A stretch of 64,000 bases of DNA from Paenibacillus gyeongsangnamensis (GCF_027533625.1 NZ_JAQAGZ010000019.1:62001-126000), one strand, 5' to 3'. Counted from the stretch's first letter, positions 26,550 to 35,865 are shown. Numbers and translations: made by a program. Notes: a model not told the origin generated them from the sequence alone.

Positions 26550-27035
26550 ATGTACAGCTTGATTGCCTTGCTCTTGATTAGCGCCCTCGGACTTTGGCGG
26601 CTTCCCGTACTGCGGACCGCCTTGCACCCGCTCGAAGTGGTAACCGTCTGCTTCCTGACCGCTATCCTGCAGCAGTTCTCTTATGCCATCCTTATTATCA
26701 ATCTACAATACTTGCAATTCAGCGGCAGCGTCACGGATTTCCTGACCTTGAAGGTCGACCAGCTCCTTGTTGCGCCGCTAATTCTGACCTATGCCGCCGG
26801 CGCTATCTTCCATGAAAAGGCAGGTCCGGTCCGCCGGGCGCTTGTCTGGGCCGCAGCTATTCTGCTGCTCACAGCGCAGTCCTATTATTTATTCGCGATG
26901 CATATTCTCGTCAACGTTCATTGGACTGCAGGCTCCATCCTCATCCTGATCAAGAACGCTTGCCTGGTGACTGTCGTGACGGGATTCGCCGTCCTATTCC
27001 GCTCCTGGCTCCGCCGTGCGGAGGTGCTGGCATGA
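26550..27035 (+). CDS. Small multipass membrane protein, function unknown
   Basis: A 161-residue protein with about five hydrophobic helices (for example LIALLLISALGLWRL and LVWAAAILLLTAQSYYLF). GGAGG lies 8 nt before the ATG. Overlaps the next gene by ATGA, so the two are translationally coupled and probably act together. I do not recognise a family with confidence. Confidence 0.7.
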   Translation: MYSLIALLLISALGLWRLPVLRTALHPLEVVTVCFLTAILQQFSYAILIINLQYLQFSGSVTDFLTLKVDQLLVAPLILTYAAGAIFHEKAGPVRRALVWAAAILLLTAQSYYLFAMHILVNVHWTAGSILILIKNACLVTVVTGFAVLFRSWLRRAEVLA

Positions 27036-27538
27036 TCCTGTATCCGCCCGTCCGCTTCGACGCCAACGAATGGTTCATCCTGATCGTCTCCGCACTGATC
27101 TGGGGAGCGCTTCTGCTGGTTCCCCGGCGTCTTCCTTTCGTTACGCTGTTCATCATTTGGCTGTTCAACGGACTTCTGGCGTTCACTGCGGATTTCTCGA
27201 TCGGCATTGACCCGTTCGATCTCTACGATTTCAACGACCGTCCGGAATTCGAATGGTTCGACGTTCTTCTCTATCTCTTCATGTATCCGCCCTCCGTTTT
27301 CTATATGCTGTACGGATATACATACTGGGAGCCCCACGGATGGAAGCTGTTCGGTTACATGCTGGCATGGGCCTTGGTGACCATGGGACTAGAGGGCATA
27401 GCGGCTTACGGCTTTCATGTTTTTACTTATAAAGGCTGGAAGCTCTGGTATTCCGGTCCCGCCTATATCGTTATTTATGGGTTAAACCTGATCCTCTTCC
27501 GCTTTATCCAAAAATACATGCCCGAAGTCAGCCGCTGA
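27032..27538 (+). CDS. Small multipass membrane protein (CBO0543-like)
   Basis: A 168-residue protein with about five membrane helices. The FDLYDFNDRPEFEWFDVLLY segment between helices resembles the CBO0543 family seen in spore formers; this is from memory and function is unknown. The ATG at 27032 overlaps the stop of the preceding gene and has GGAGG upstream. Confidence 0.7.
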   Translation: MILYPPVRFDANEWFILIVSALIWGALLLVPRRLPFVTLFIIWLFNGLLAFTADFSIGIDPFDLYDFNDRPEFEWFDVLLYLFMYPPSVFYMLYGYTYWEPHGWKLFGYMLAWALVTMGLEGIAAYGFHVFTYKGWKLWYSGPAYIVIYGLNLILFRFIQKYMPEVSR

Positions 27539-27644
27539 CGCCGGCGTACGGGTGAGCCTTCGAGCACGATCCTCCATGGACACCGGGAAGGAAGTTTAAT
27601 AGGATAATAGAGGAACCATGATTTCCTATCCGGGAGGCTTTCCT

Positions 27645-28058
27645 ATGAATCCATGTATTTACTGCGCCAAGGACGAGCGGCTCGATCAGCTGATGATCGA
27701 AATCGGCCAGCTCCGCGTATCAACGCTGTTTCTCTTTAAGGAGCAAACGTATCGGGGGCGCGTCGTCGTCGCGCTGAACGAGCATGAACGCGAGATGTTC
27801 CATCTTTCCGACGAGCGCCGCCAGCTGCTGATGGCGGACGTAGCGCAAGCGGCTGCCGCGGTCGAGCGCGCCTTCCAGCCCGGCAAGATCAATTACGGCG
27901 CCTACGGCGATACGATGCCGCACGTGCATTTCCACATTGTGCCGAAGTACGAAGGCGGCCCGAGCTGGGGCAAGCCGTTCGAGATGAATCCCGGTCAAGT
28001 ATACCTTAGCGAAGACGAGTATGCCGATCTGATCCGGGACATCCAAGCTCAGCTGTAA
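27645..28058 (+). CDS. HIT family hydrolase
   Basis: A 137-residue protein with the histidine triad HVHFHIV (about residues 92-98) and an N-terminal CIYC zinc-type pair. HIT enzymes hydrolyse nucleotide phosphoramidates or dinucleoside polyphosphates. The ATG at 27645 has GGGAGG 7 nt upstream. Single gene with its own terminator. Confidence 0.9.
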   Translation: MNPCIYCAKDERLDQLMIEIGQLRVSTLFLFKEQTYRGRVVVALNEHEREMFHLSDERRQLLMADVAQAAAAVERAFQPGKINYGAYGDTMPHVHFHIVPKYEGGPSWGKPFEMNPGQVYLSEDEYADLIRDIQAQL

Positions 28059-28077
28059 GCTTCGTTATACTCTTCGC

Positions 28078-28111
28078 CGCCGCCCCGGACCTCTTGGTCC
28101 CGGGCGGTTTT
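28078..28111 (+). terminator. Terminator of the HIT gene
   Basis: GCCCCGGACC-TCTT-GGTCCCGGGC stem followed by GGTTTT. Confidence 0.8.
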
Positions 28112-28121
28112 ATGAACGTTA

Positions 28122-28167
28122 AGAAAGTTTAAGTTCGCTAAAGCGCTTAAGCGGACTGCAACTTTCT
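28122..28167. repeat. 46-bp near-palindrome
   Basis: Left arm AGAAAGTTTAAGTTCGCT, right arm AGCGGACTGCAACTTTCT, with a palindromic centre AAGCGCTT. There is no T-tract typical of a terminator. Possibly a dispersed repeat. Confidence 0.55.
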
Positions 28168-28241
28168 ATACCAAGAAAAACGACCTCTAAAAACGGTCTG
28201 GCTGCTTTGAAGGACTCCGATAAGGAGTTTTTCTTATTTCA

Positions 28242-28281
28242 CCAGCGCTCTCTAACGGGAATTCCCATTAGGCTGCGCTGG
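28242..28281. repeat. 40-bp inverted repeat
   Basis: CCAGCGC and GCGCTGG outer arms, TAACGGGAA / TTCCCATTA inner arms. Between this and the previous palindrome is a small ACTCC-GATAA-GGAGT hairpin followed by TTTTC (28215-28233). Confidence 0.5.
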
Positions 28282-28376
28282 AAGAAAGAAAGAATTGCCT
28301 CCTCCATACCAAACATGCTATGTTAGAAAATAAGCCGACTCATTCGCTCGGATATGTATTATGAGGAGGATCTTGA

Positions 28377-29312
28377 ATGCCTAATATTGCAGCAAACTTA
28401 ACCGAACTGATCGGCAAAACCCCCTTGCTGGAGCTTAATCGCTACCGGCAAAGCCTTCACCTGGAAGCCCGGCTCCTAGCGAAGCTCGAATATTTCAATC
28501 CGGCCGGCAGCGTCAAAGACCGGATCGGCTTCGCCATGATCAAGGATGCGGAAGCCTCCGGGCGCATCAACCGGGATTCGGTTATTATCGAGCCGACCAG
28601 CGGAAATACAGGGATTGCGCTCGCCTTCGCGGCGGCGGCGCTTGGTTACCGGCTCATCATCACGCTGCCGGATACGTTCAGCATTGAGCGGCGGAAGCTG
28701 ATGAAAGCCCTTGGAGCGGAGCTGGTACTGACGCCCGGAACCGAAGGGATGGCCGGCGCCATCCGGAAAGCCGAGGAGCTCGCGGCGGAGATGCCGAACG
28801 CGTTCATCCCCCAGCAGTTTAGCAATCCGGCCAACCCGGCCGTTCACCGGGAAACGACGGCCGAGGAAATTTGGCGGGATACGGACGGCGAAGTGGACCT
28901 GTTCGTCAGCGGCGTCGGCAGCGGCGGAACGATTACCGGCGTAGGGGAAGTGCTGAAGAGCCGCAAGCCCGGCGTCCGCATCGTAGCGGTAGAGCCGTTC
29001 GACTCACCCGTACTATCCGGCGGCCGCCCCGGTCCGCACAAGATTCAGGGTATCGGCGCAGGCTTCGTCCCTGACATCTTCGACGCCCGGGTCGTGGACG
29101 AAGTTTTGAAGGTCAAGAACGAGCAGGCGTTCGACACAGCCCGTCAGCTGGCGCGGATCGAAGGCTTGCTTGTAGGCATTTCCTCCGGCGCCGCGGTGTA
29201 CGCCGCTGTCCAGTTGGCCAAAAGGCCGGAGAACCGGGGCAAGCATATCGTTGTCCTGCTGCCCGACACGGGCGAACGTTATTTATCCACGCCGCTCTTC
29301 CCGGAGGAATAA
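28377..29312 (+). CDS. cysK: Cysteine synthase (O-acetylserine sulfhydrylase)
   Basis: A 311-residue PLP enzyme making cysteine from O-acetylserine and sulfide. NPAGSVKDR carries the PLP lysine (Lys47); EPTSGNTGIALA is the substrate loop; SGVGSGGTITG binds the cofactor phosphate. Length matches CysK. GAGGAGG is well placed before the ATG. The leader shows no S-box or T-box. Confidence 0.94.
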   Translation: MPNIAANLTELIGKTPLLELNRYRQSLHLEARLLAKLEYFNPAGSVKDRIGFAMIKDAEASGRINRDSVIIEPTSGNTGIALAFAAAALGYRLIITLPDTFSIERRKLMKALGAELVLTPGTEGMAGAIRKAEELAAEMPNAFIPQQFSNPANPAVHRETTAEEIWRDTDGEVDLFVSGVGSGGTITGVGEVLKSRKPGVRIVAVEPFDSPVLSGGRPGPHKIQGIGAGFVPDIFDARVVDEVLKVKNEQAFDTARQLARIEGLLVGISSGAAVYAAVQLAKRPENRGKHIVVLLPDTGERYLSTPLFPEE

Positions 29313-29331
29313 GCGGAAGCCATTCCAAGAT

Positions 29332-29363
29332 GAGCTTGCCTCAAGGCAGGCTCTATTTTTTTT
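29332..29363 (+). terminator. Terminator of cysK
   Basis: GAGCTTGCCT-CA-AGGCAGGCTC stem then a run of nine T. Confidence 0.85.
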
Positions 29364-29555
29364 GCCGTTTTAACGCCAGGTCGCTGTCTCACCCGGGTCT
29401 TCCGGAATAAAGGATACATTTCACCCTCTTGGGGAAAATAGGCATTAGCATTGGAATGCTGTTACTTCCGCCTGGCTTCGCCGGCCGTGAGTTGGACCGC
29501 TGCCGGTCAAAGGCGGTTCGAGGAGAACCGATGACGAGCAAAGGGGGCAGGTCCC

Positions 29556-30908
29556 GTGAAGGATAACCCGATGATGAATGCAATTCGGAGCCAATTGCCC
29601 CGAACGGACGATCTGGAGAGAACCGAGCTGCAGAAGGACGGTTGGAATCTGGTAGTCTACCGCTTGTCCTGTCTGTGCGACGAGAACCTCGTGCGTCAGA
29701 CGGTCCTTGAACCGTTCCTGAGCAGCGAGACGCTCCAAGATTTCCAGTTGAGCCTGGAAACCGTCGGCGCCCAGCCCGCGGATCCGCTCGGGGATGTTCG
29801 CTCTCCCTTGTTCGAGGGTTACGTCCTTATTGCGTTCGGAAGCTCTCTGTACTTCATGTCAGCGCTTAAATCGATGAACGAGCAGCCCGGCGATCTCAAG
29901 ATCGAAAGCACGGTGCTCGGTCCGCAGAAGGCGCTTTGCGAGGACCTCTCCCTGAACCTTTATGCGATCCGGACACGCTATCCGAAACCGGAGCTGAAGG
30001 TGGACATGTACCGGATCGGAGAAGTCTCGAACACCCAGGTTGCGATGCTCTATGACACCTCCATCGTCGACCAGGCGATACTGTCGAAAGTGAAAGCGAA
30101 GCTTCGCAAGGTGAAGATCGACGTTCTCCAAGCGGCGGGCCAGTTGGAGACATTGATGAATAACCGGAGGCATACGCTCTTCCCGACCATGCTGATCACC
30201 GAACGGCCGGATCGGATCGTCCTGAATCTGTCTCAAGGGAAGATGGTGCTCATCGTGGCCGGATCCCCCTTCGCCTTGATTTTGCCGGCCGTCTTCTTCG
30301 ATTTTATGTCGGCTATGGACGATATTTATCAGACTTTCTGGGTTACGCGCACGTTGCTGATCCTGCGCTATATCAGCTTGCTGCTCACGATCACGCTGCC
30401 CGCGCTCTACATCTCCATCATTTCCTATACCCCGGAAATTACGAGAGTGCAGCTCACCATGTCAATCGCCGGCAGCCGGGCGGCCGTTCCTTATCCCTCT
30501 TATGTGGAGGTGCTGATCATGCTGTTCATGATCGAAGCGCTTGTCGAAGCGAGCCTCAGGCTGCCCAAATATATCGGCTCCACGGCGACCACCGTCGGCG
30601 GTCTGATCCTAGGCCAGGCCGCGCAGCAGGCGGGGCTCGTCAGCAGCATCATGATCATTATCACATCGGTCGTGGCCATCTCGAATTTCGTCATCCCGAT
30701 CAATACCATGAGCTTCGCCATGAGAGCGGTAAAGTACGTGCTCATTATACTGGCCTCCGCCTTCGGCATTATAGGTGCGACGGTCGGTCTCTTTATGCTG
30801 ATCGCCTATTTAACGAAGCTTCGCAGCTTCGGCTTGCCTTATCTGAAAGTCTATGTCGAAGAGCCCCGTGCCGGCCGTAGAAAAAGCCAAGCAGGTGATA
30901 CCGGTTGA
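29556..30908 (+). CDS. Spore germination protein, GerA subunit A family
   Basis: A 450-residue inner-spore-membrane protein, A subunit of a nutrient germinant receptor. The N-terminal soluble half (about 1-240) precedes four to five helices in the C-terminal half (for example VLIMLFMIEALVEASLRLPKYIG, cited here in part as MLFMIEALVEASLRLP). The conserved family segment around LPALYISIISYTPE is present. GTG start with GGGGG upstream. The stop overlaps the next start as TTGA. Confidence 0.92.
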   Translation: MKDNPMMNAIRSQLPRTDDLERTELQKDGWNLVVYRLSCLCDENLVRQTVLEPFLSSETLQDFQLSLETVGAQPADPLGDVRSPLFEGYVLIAFGSSLYFMSALKSMNEQPGDLKIESTVLGPQKALCEDLSLNLYAIRTRYPKPELKVDMYRIGEVSNTQVAMLYDTSIVDQAILSKVKAKLRKVKIDVLQAAGQLETLMNNRRHTLFPTMLITERPDRIVLNLSQGKMVLIVAGSPFALILPAVFFDFMSAMDDIYQTFWVTRTLLILRYISLLLTITLPALYISIISYTPEITRVQLTMSIAGSRAAVPYPSYVEVLIMLFMIEALVEASLRLPKYIGSTATTVGGLILGQAAQQAGLVSSIMIIITSVVAISNFVIPINTMSFAMRAVKYVLIILASAFGIIGATVGLFMLIAYLTKLRSFGLPYLKVYVEEPRAGRRKSQAGDTG

Positions 30909-32008
30909 ACCGCTACTTCATATACATGGTGCTGATGTGCATGCTGACCAATACGGTGGTCTTCGTTCCCAGAATGCTGCTCACCGAACGGTTCAGCGGC
31001 GCCATGATGAGCATCATCGTGAGTATTGCGGTCGGCAGCTTAAGCTCATACTGGTTCACCAAATCCATTCTCGCCTTCCCGGGACAAGGACTGCCGGAAA
31101 TCTTCGAAGCGGCTTTTCCCGCATGGTTCCGGGTGCCTTACCTGATCTTCCTGGCGGCCATGTGGATCGCGGCGGGAAGCTTCGTCGTCGTATCGTACGC
31201 CCGCATCATTCAGCGCTTCGTCAATCCGGATTTCAATTTGTTAGCGCTGCTCGCCTTCTTCCTTATCGTCAGTGCCTGGGTGGCGGCGGGCAGCTCCCGG
31301 TCCGTGCTCTACTTGATGGAGATCGTGATCATCATCAACCTGCCCCTGATCGTCTTCATTCTGTATAAGGCGATACGCAGCCAGAGCATGGATTGGGACG
31401 CCGTGAGGGTCATGACGCATTATATGGGCGAGCTGCCCACCCTGAATTCCGTCTCGGGGGCCACTTACGTCTTTACTGGCTATATCAATATGGCCATCTT
31501 CAACCGGACCTTCCAGGACGTGAAGCGCATCCAATGGTTCTGGGCCGTTCCCGTACTGGGTACGCTCGTGCTGGCAACCAGCTTCTTCATTCCGATCGGC
31601 TACCACGGGACCTACGGTGTCGATCAATACATCTATACCTGGGTCAGTACCTCCGATTCAATGCGGATGGAATTCGGCTTCATCGAGCGGGTGCTTTACG
31701 TATTTCTCCTGCTGTATTTGAGCATATCGCTGCTTTTTGTCAGCGTAACGTGGCATGTGGGTGCCGAGCTGTTCAAAGGGATTTTCCACCTCAACCATGT
31801 GGATGAGAACGATAGGCAGAGCGGTTCCTGGCTTTCCTGGCTTGTCTTCCTGTTCTCGGGAGGGATCGTGCTGTGGACTGCCGTTTACCTCAATGAGAAG
31901 CAGTCGGCGGCAGTGGCTTCGCACTGGTTTGTTCTGCGGCTGGTAAGCGAGCTGTCGCTGGTTGCCCTCATGGTATGGCTCGCACGAAGGAGGAGGCGGA
32001 AAGCATGA
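30905..32008 (+). CDS. Spore germination permease-like protein, GerA subunit B family
   Basis: A 367-residue polytopic protein (about ten helices) of the endospore germination permease family, APC-like fold, likely the germinant-binding subunit. TTG start overlapping the stop of subunit A, so translationally coupled. Ends in a basic ARRRRRKA tail overlapping the lipoprotein gene start by ATGA. Confidence 0.92.
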   Translation: MNRYFIYMVLMCMLTNTVVFVPRMLLTERFSGAMMSIIVSIAVGSLSSYWFTKSILAFPGQGLPEIFEAAFPAWFRVPYLIFLAAMWIAAGSFVVVSYARIIQRFVNPDFNLLALLAFFLIVSAWVAAGSSRSVLYLMEIVIIINLPLIVFILYKAIRSQSMDWDAVRVMTHYMGELPTLNSVSGATYVFTGYINMAIFNRTFQDVKRIQWFWAVPVLGTLVLATSFFIPIGYHGTYGVDQYIYTWVSTSDSMRMEFGFIERVLYVFLLLYLSISLLFVSVTWHVGAELFKGIFHLNHVDENDRQSGSWLSWLVFLFSGGIVLWTAVYLNEKQSAAVASHWFVLRLVSELSLVALMVWLARRRRRKA

Positions 32009-33102
32009 GGCGACTGCTCGCGGTGCTTGGTTTGCTCGGGCTTCTGCTCGGCGGCTGCGGCTTTAAAGATATCGACAAGCGGTTTTTCGTCTTGGCCGTC
32101 GGCGTCGATCCGTCAGGCAACGAGAAGAAGCCTTATCGGGTCACGCTGAAGCTCGGCATTCCCGCCCCGCGCATCGAGCCGGGACGGACAAATACATTTG
32201 AGCTCATTACCCAAGACGGAGAAACGGTGTCGGAGGCCGTCCGATTAATGAAATCGAAGGTCGACAAGGAGCTGGATTTCGGTCACGCCAAAATTTTCGT
32301 CTTCGGCAGAGCGCTGGCCGAGCAGAATATCACGCGTCCCCTGAATTGGTTCAATCGCCGCAGGGACATTCAAATGATCGGCTTCACCGCCATCGGCGAT
32401 CCTTCCGCCGCAGCCGTGCTTGGGACGAATCCCAAATCGGAGCGCCTGCCGGCCAACAGCCTGTTCCTCAGCTTCAATCAAGAAGGGACGGAGTCCGCTT
32501 TTATCGTGACGGAAACCTTATCGGATCTTATGCGCCGAATGTCCGAGCGGGGGAAGGACCCTTATATGCCGGTGATCCGTACGGCGGGCGATACGTTCAT
32601 CATCGACCAAGCCGCCTTGCTGGATAAGCAGAAGATGGTACACATTCTCGATTCGGATGAAACGCGCATCCTGCATGAGCTCGGGACAGGCTTCTCGAAG
32701 TTCGATCTTACTTTCAAGGATCAGGAGAATAAAAACATCGTCCTTTCCGTCAATTCCGTCAAGATGAACTATTCCATTCACGAAACGCCGGAAGGAAGGC
32801 CCGACGCCATCAAAATGCACATCAGCCTCACGGGACAGGCCGAGGAAGCGGAAGGGCCGATCTACAGTACGGACTGGGACAAGCTGGGCCGGCTTGCCGG
32901 GGAGCAATCGGGCAAACGCGTCGAGCACCTGCTAACCGTCATGCAGAAGCACCGGGTGGACCCGATTGGCTTCGGCCTGCGCTACCGTGCGCTAGGGCAT
33001 GTCAGCGACAAGGAGTGGGAGGAGTGGCTGGCAAGCTACCCGAACCTGAAGTTCGAGGTGACCGTCAAAGTCAAGATCATGAGCAGCGGGGTTATTAGGT
33101 AA
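32005..33102 (+). CDS. Spore germination lipoprotein, GerA subunit C family
   Basis: A 365-residue lipoprotein, signal peptide with lipobox LLLGGC, followed by GFKDIDKRFFVLAVGVD, the standard GerC opening. Completes the three-subunit germinant receptor. The ATG at 32005 overlaps the stop of subunit B. Which germinant is sensed cannot be read from sequence. Confidence 0.93.
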   Translation: MRRLLAVLGLLGLLLGGCGFKDIDKRFFVLAVGVDPSGNEKKPYRVTLKLGIPAPRIEPGRTNTFELITQDGETVSEAVRLMKSKVDKELDFGHAKIFVFGRALAEQNITRPLNWFNRRRDIQMIGFTAIGDPSAAAVLGTNPKSERLPANSLFLSFNQEGTESAFIVTETLSDLMRRMSERGKDPYMPVIRTAGDTFIIDQAALLDKQKMVHILDSDETRILHELGTGFSKFDLTFKDQENKNIVLSVNSVKMNYSIHETPEGRPDAIKMHISLTGQAEEAEGPIYSTDWDKLGRLAGEQSGKRVEHLLTVMQKHRVDPIGFGLRYRALGHVSDKEWEEWLASYPNLKFEVTVKVKIMSSGVIR

Positions 33103-33150
33103 GGGAAGGTTCTGGCGGACGGCACCGGGAAGCTTGGGCGGACGGCTTCC

Positions 33151-33180
33151 TTGACACGAAACCTTTTGGTTTCTTATAAT
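33151..33180 (+). promoter_or_regulatory. Promoter with internal ArsR-type operator
   Basis: TTGACA (33151-33156), 18 bp, TATAAT (33175-33180). The spacer contains the inverted repeat GAAACC-TTTT-GGTTTC (33158-33173), a good site for the ArsR-family protein encoded in this operon to block RNA polymerase. Confidence 0.75.
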
Positions 33181-33236
33181 GAGGTATATTGTTGCGCCTG
33201 ATCTCGCCGTCGGGCCTTAAGATGGAGGACAAACCC

Positions 33237-33677
33237 ATGTCAAATAATCAAGGAAATCCGCAAACTTCCGTTCCCGATATCCGTCATACCGTCGTTTTCC
33301 AAGCTCCGATCGAGAAAGTGTGGAATGCCGTTTCCACCTCGGAGGGCATCGCCGTTTGGCTGATGCCCAATACGTTCGAGCGAACCCTGGGGCACGAATT
33401 TACGCTGGAATCGACGTACGGCACGTCCTATTGCAAAGTGACGGAGCTCGAGCCGCCTCATCGCCTCGCGTTCACATGGGGAGAGGATTGGATCGTCTCG
33501 TTTGAATTAAAGGATTTGGGCGGCAGCACGGAGTTCACGCTCGTTCACTCCGGCTGGAAAGCGGCGGAAGCCGTACTTCCTCAAGCCCGGGAAACGACCG
33601 GCGTCGTTCGCGACCGGATGAATCATGGCTGGGGCGCGGTCATCCTGCCGCGGCTCGGCCAATTCGTCGAGGCCTGA
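33237..33677 (+). CDS. SRPBCC (AHSA1-like) domain protein
   Basis: A 146-residue START-fold ligand-binding protein. HTVVFQAPIEKVWNAVSTSEGIAVWL is the family opening (cited in part as IEKVWNAVSTSEGIAVWL), and LAFTWGEDW lies mid-protein. The ATG at 33237 has GGAGG 8 nt upstream. It is co-transcribed with the ArsR-type gene. Ligand unknown. Confidence 0.85.
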   Translation: MSNNQGNPQTSVPDIRHTVVFQAPIEKVWNAVSTSEGIAVWLMPNTFERTLGHEFTLESTYGTSYCKVTELEPPHRLAFTWGEDWIVSFELKDLGGSTEFTLVHSGWKAAEAVLPQARETTGVVRDRMNHGWGAVILPRLGQFVEA

Positions 33678-33678
33678 T

Positions 33679-34062
33679 ATGAGTGCTCCCTCGCCCAAGC
33701 ATGACGTGTTTCAAGCGATTGCCGATCCTACCCGCCGCCGGCTGCTCCAGCTGCTTGGGGACAAGGACATGGCGGTGACCGTGCTCAGCGGGCATTTCCC
33801 GATCAGCCGTACGGCCGTATCCAAGCATCTGCGCATCTTGTCGGACGCCGGTCTGGTCCGGGAGCAGAAGGTCGGCCGGGAAACGCGCTACAGCCTGCAG
33901 CCGGAGCCGCTGCTGGAGCTGAAGCGCTGGCTGGCGTATTATGAGCGGTTCTGGGATAACAAGCTGACGGTGCTCAGGCAGTTCGTCGAAGCGGACGATC
34001 CCGAGCCGCTGCGCCCGAAGGGCCCCAGACTCGTGGATGCCGGCAAGGAGTCCGGACAATAA
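33679..34062 (+). CDS. ArsR-family transcriptional regulator
   Basis: A 127-residue winged helix regulator: ADPTRRRLLQLLGDKDMAV, then FPISRTAVSKHLRIL as recognition helix. No metal-binding cysteines, consistent with the ArsR group that pairs with SRPBCC proteins. The start lies 2 nt after the SRPBCC stop. Probably represses its own operon through 33158-33173. Confidence 0.88.
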   Translation: MSAPSPKHDVFQAIADPTRRRLLQLLGDKDMAVTVLSGHFPISRTAVSKHLRILSDAGLVREQKVGRETRYSLQPEPLLELKRWLAYYERFWDNKLTVLRQFVEADDPEPLRPKGPRLVDAGKESGQ

Positions 34063-34079
34063 CGGTTGCGAAGCCTCAC

Positions 34080-34119
34080 GACGCTAAGTCCTTTGACCAT
34101 GGGGGCTAGCGTCTTTTTT
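34080..34119 (+). terminator. Terminator of the SRPBCC-ArsR operon
   Basis: GACGCTA / TAGCGTC stem followed by TTTTTTCTT. Confidence 0.8.
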
Positions 34120-34251
34120 CTTATATGCCTGTAACAAGCACCCCGCCCTCTGCCCGTTTCCGCACGGCTTTACACCGGACGAGGATAGAGCTATCCTTGT
34201 ATAGTAAGGTGTCCGCGAGTGCCTGCGGAACCGCCGAAAAGGAGCGTACCT

Positions 34252-34929
34252 GTGATGAATCCCATGAATCCCCCTATAGACTCCCCTCTGCGGGTGCTCG
34301 TCGTTACCGCGGTTCCCGCCGAGCGGGATGCGGTCCTCCGCGGCCTTGGCGGCAGCGGCAGGTTCGAAGCGATCGCCGCCGGCGTCGGGCCGGTCGCCTC
34401 GGCGATCGGTACGGCCAAAGCGCTGGCCGCCGGCGACTACGGCCTCGTCGTGATCGCCGGCATCGCCGGAGGCTTCGCAGCTGAGGCCCCCCTGGGCTCG
34501 CTTGTCGTAGCGAGCGAGATCGTCGCCGCCGACCTGGGGGCCGAGACGCCGGACGGCTTCTGCAGCCTGGACGAGCTCGGCTTCGGTACGGCCCGCGTCC
34601 CGGTCGACGAAGGCCGCGCGGCCCGGCTGGCCGAAGCCTTGAAGGGCTCTGCACGGGCCGTCTGCTTCGGGCCGATTCTGACGGTATCGACCGTGACGGG
34701 AACAGCCGCAACGGCGGACAAGCTCGCCGCCCTGTACCCCGGCGCCGCCGCGGAAGGCATGGAGGGCTTTGGCGCGGCTTCGGCGGCCCGGGACCGGGGT
34801 GTACCGGTGCTGGAGCTCCGGGCCATATCCAACCCCGTCGGCCCGCGGGACCGGGGCGCCTGGCGGATCGGCGATGCGCTGCAAGCGCTGGAAGCCGCCG
34901 GTCCCGTACTACTGGAGGTGTTAAGATGA
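34252..34929 (+). CDS. mqnB: Futalosine hydrolase
   Basis: A nucleosidase of the purine phosphorylase fold (about 225 residues) that removes the base from futalosine in the futalosine route to menaquinone. Motifs: VVTAVPAERDAVL, VIAGIAGGFA, EGMEGFGAA, ELRAISNPVG. AGGAG precedes GTG 34252 and ATG 34255; either may start. Ends overlapping mqnD by ATGA. Confidence 0.88.
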   Translation: MMNPMNPPIDSPLRVLVVTAVPAERDAVLRGLGGSGRFEAIAAGVGPVASAIGTAKALAAGDYGLVVIAGIAGGFAAEAPLGSLVVASEIVAADLGAETPDGFCSLDELGFGTARVPVDEGRAARLAEALKGSARAVCFGPILTVSTVTGTAATADKLAALYPGAAAEGMEGFGAASAARDRGVPVLELRAISNPVGPRDRGAWRIGDALQALEAAGPVLLEVLR

Positions 34930-35765
34930 ATATTGCTTTTTCTCCTTGCCCGAACGATACGTTCGTCTTTCATGCTTGGGTTCACGGCCTGGTGCCGGGG
35001 GCGCCCAAGCTCGATGTAACCTATGCCGACATTGATATTACGAACCATCTGGCGGCTAACGGCACCGGCCCTGAGGTCTTGAAGATTTCCTACGCCGCCC
35101 TTCCTTGGGTGCTGTCCGAATATGCGCTGCTCCCCTGCGGAGGCGCGCTCGGCCGGGGCTGCGGTCCGCTGGTGCTGACGGGCAGCCGGCATGCGGGCGT
35201 GCAGGATCCCGCCGTCTTGGCCGGGAAGCGCGTAGCCGTGCCGAGCGAACGCTCCACCGCCTACCTGCTGTTCCGCCTATGGGCGGCGCAGCAGGTGCCG
35301 GGAGGCGTAGGCGAGATTGTGGTCATGCCGTTCCATGAGATCATGCCCGCCGTGCGCGACGGCCGGATCGATGCCGGACTCGTCATCCACGAGGCGCGCT
35401 TCACCTATCCATCGTATGGCCTCCAGCTGCTGACCGACCTCGGCAGCTGGTGGGAGAGCGATACGCAGCTGCCGATTCCGCTCGGAGCCATCATCGCCCG
35501 GAGATCCATGGACCTTGATGCGCTGGCCCGGTGGACCCGCGCTTCGGTCGAATACGCCTGGGCGCATCCCGATGCGTCGCGCGCTTACGTCATGAGCCAT
35601 GCGCAGGAGCTGGCTCCGGAGGTGGCGCAGGCGCATATCGACCTCTACGTAAACGAGTTCACCGTCGACCTCGGCGATAGCGGCTACGGCGCGATTGAGG
35701 CGCTGCTCGGCCGTGCGGCGCAGGAAGGGCTCGTACCGGAGTTCGACCTTGCCGCTCTAAGATAA
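34926..35765 (+). CDS. mqnD: 1,4-dihydroxy-6-naphthoate synthase
   Basis: A 279-residue periplasmic-binding-protein-fold enzyme without a signal peptide. FSPCPNDTFVFHAW at the N-terminus, KISYAALPWVL, VPSERSTAYLLF, and DAGLVIHEARFTY are MqnD features. It converts cyclic dehypoxanthine futalosine to dihydroxynaphthoate. Coupled with mqnB. The organism therefore uses the futalosine menaquinone pathway; mqnA, mqnC and mqnE are not in the window. Confidence 0.9.
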   Translation: MNIAFSPCPNDTFVFHAWVHGLVPGAPKLDVTYADIDITNHLAANGTGPEVLKISYAALPWVLSEYALLPCGGALGRGCGPLVLTGSRHAGVQDPAVLAGKRVAVPSERSTAYLLFRLWAAQQVPGGVGEIVVMPFHEIMPAVRDGRIDAGLVIHEARFTYPSYGLQLLTDLGSWWESDTQLPIPLGAIIARRSMDLDALARWTRASVEYAWAHPDASRAYVMSHAQELAPEVAQAHIDLYVNEFTVDLGDSGYGAIEALLGRAAQEGLVPEFDLAALR

Positions 35766-35774
35766 CGACGAAAC

Positions 35775-35818
35775 GAGCCGGTTCTATCCCTCAAGTTCAG
35801 GGAATAACCGGCTTTTTT
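35775..35818 (+). terminator. Terminator of mqnBD
   Basis: AGCCGGTT ... AACCGGCT stem with inner TCCCT/AGGGA, followed by TTTTTT. Confidence 0.85.
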
Positions 35819-35865
35819 GTTGTGTCCGTAAACCCCCGCAAATTACCTCATTCATTGCTTCTTAA

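Noticed and set aside
28282..28376. S-box or T-box leader before cysK
   Set aside because: The short leader has none of the conserved T-box or SAM riboswitch elements.
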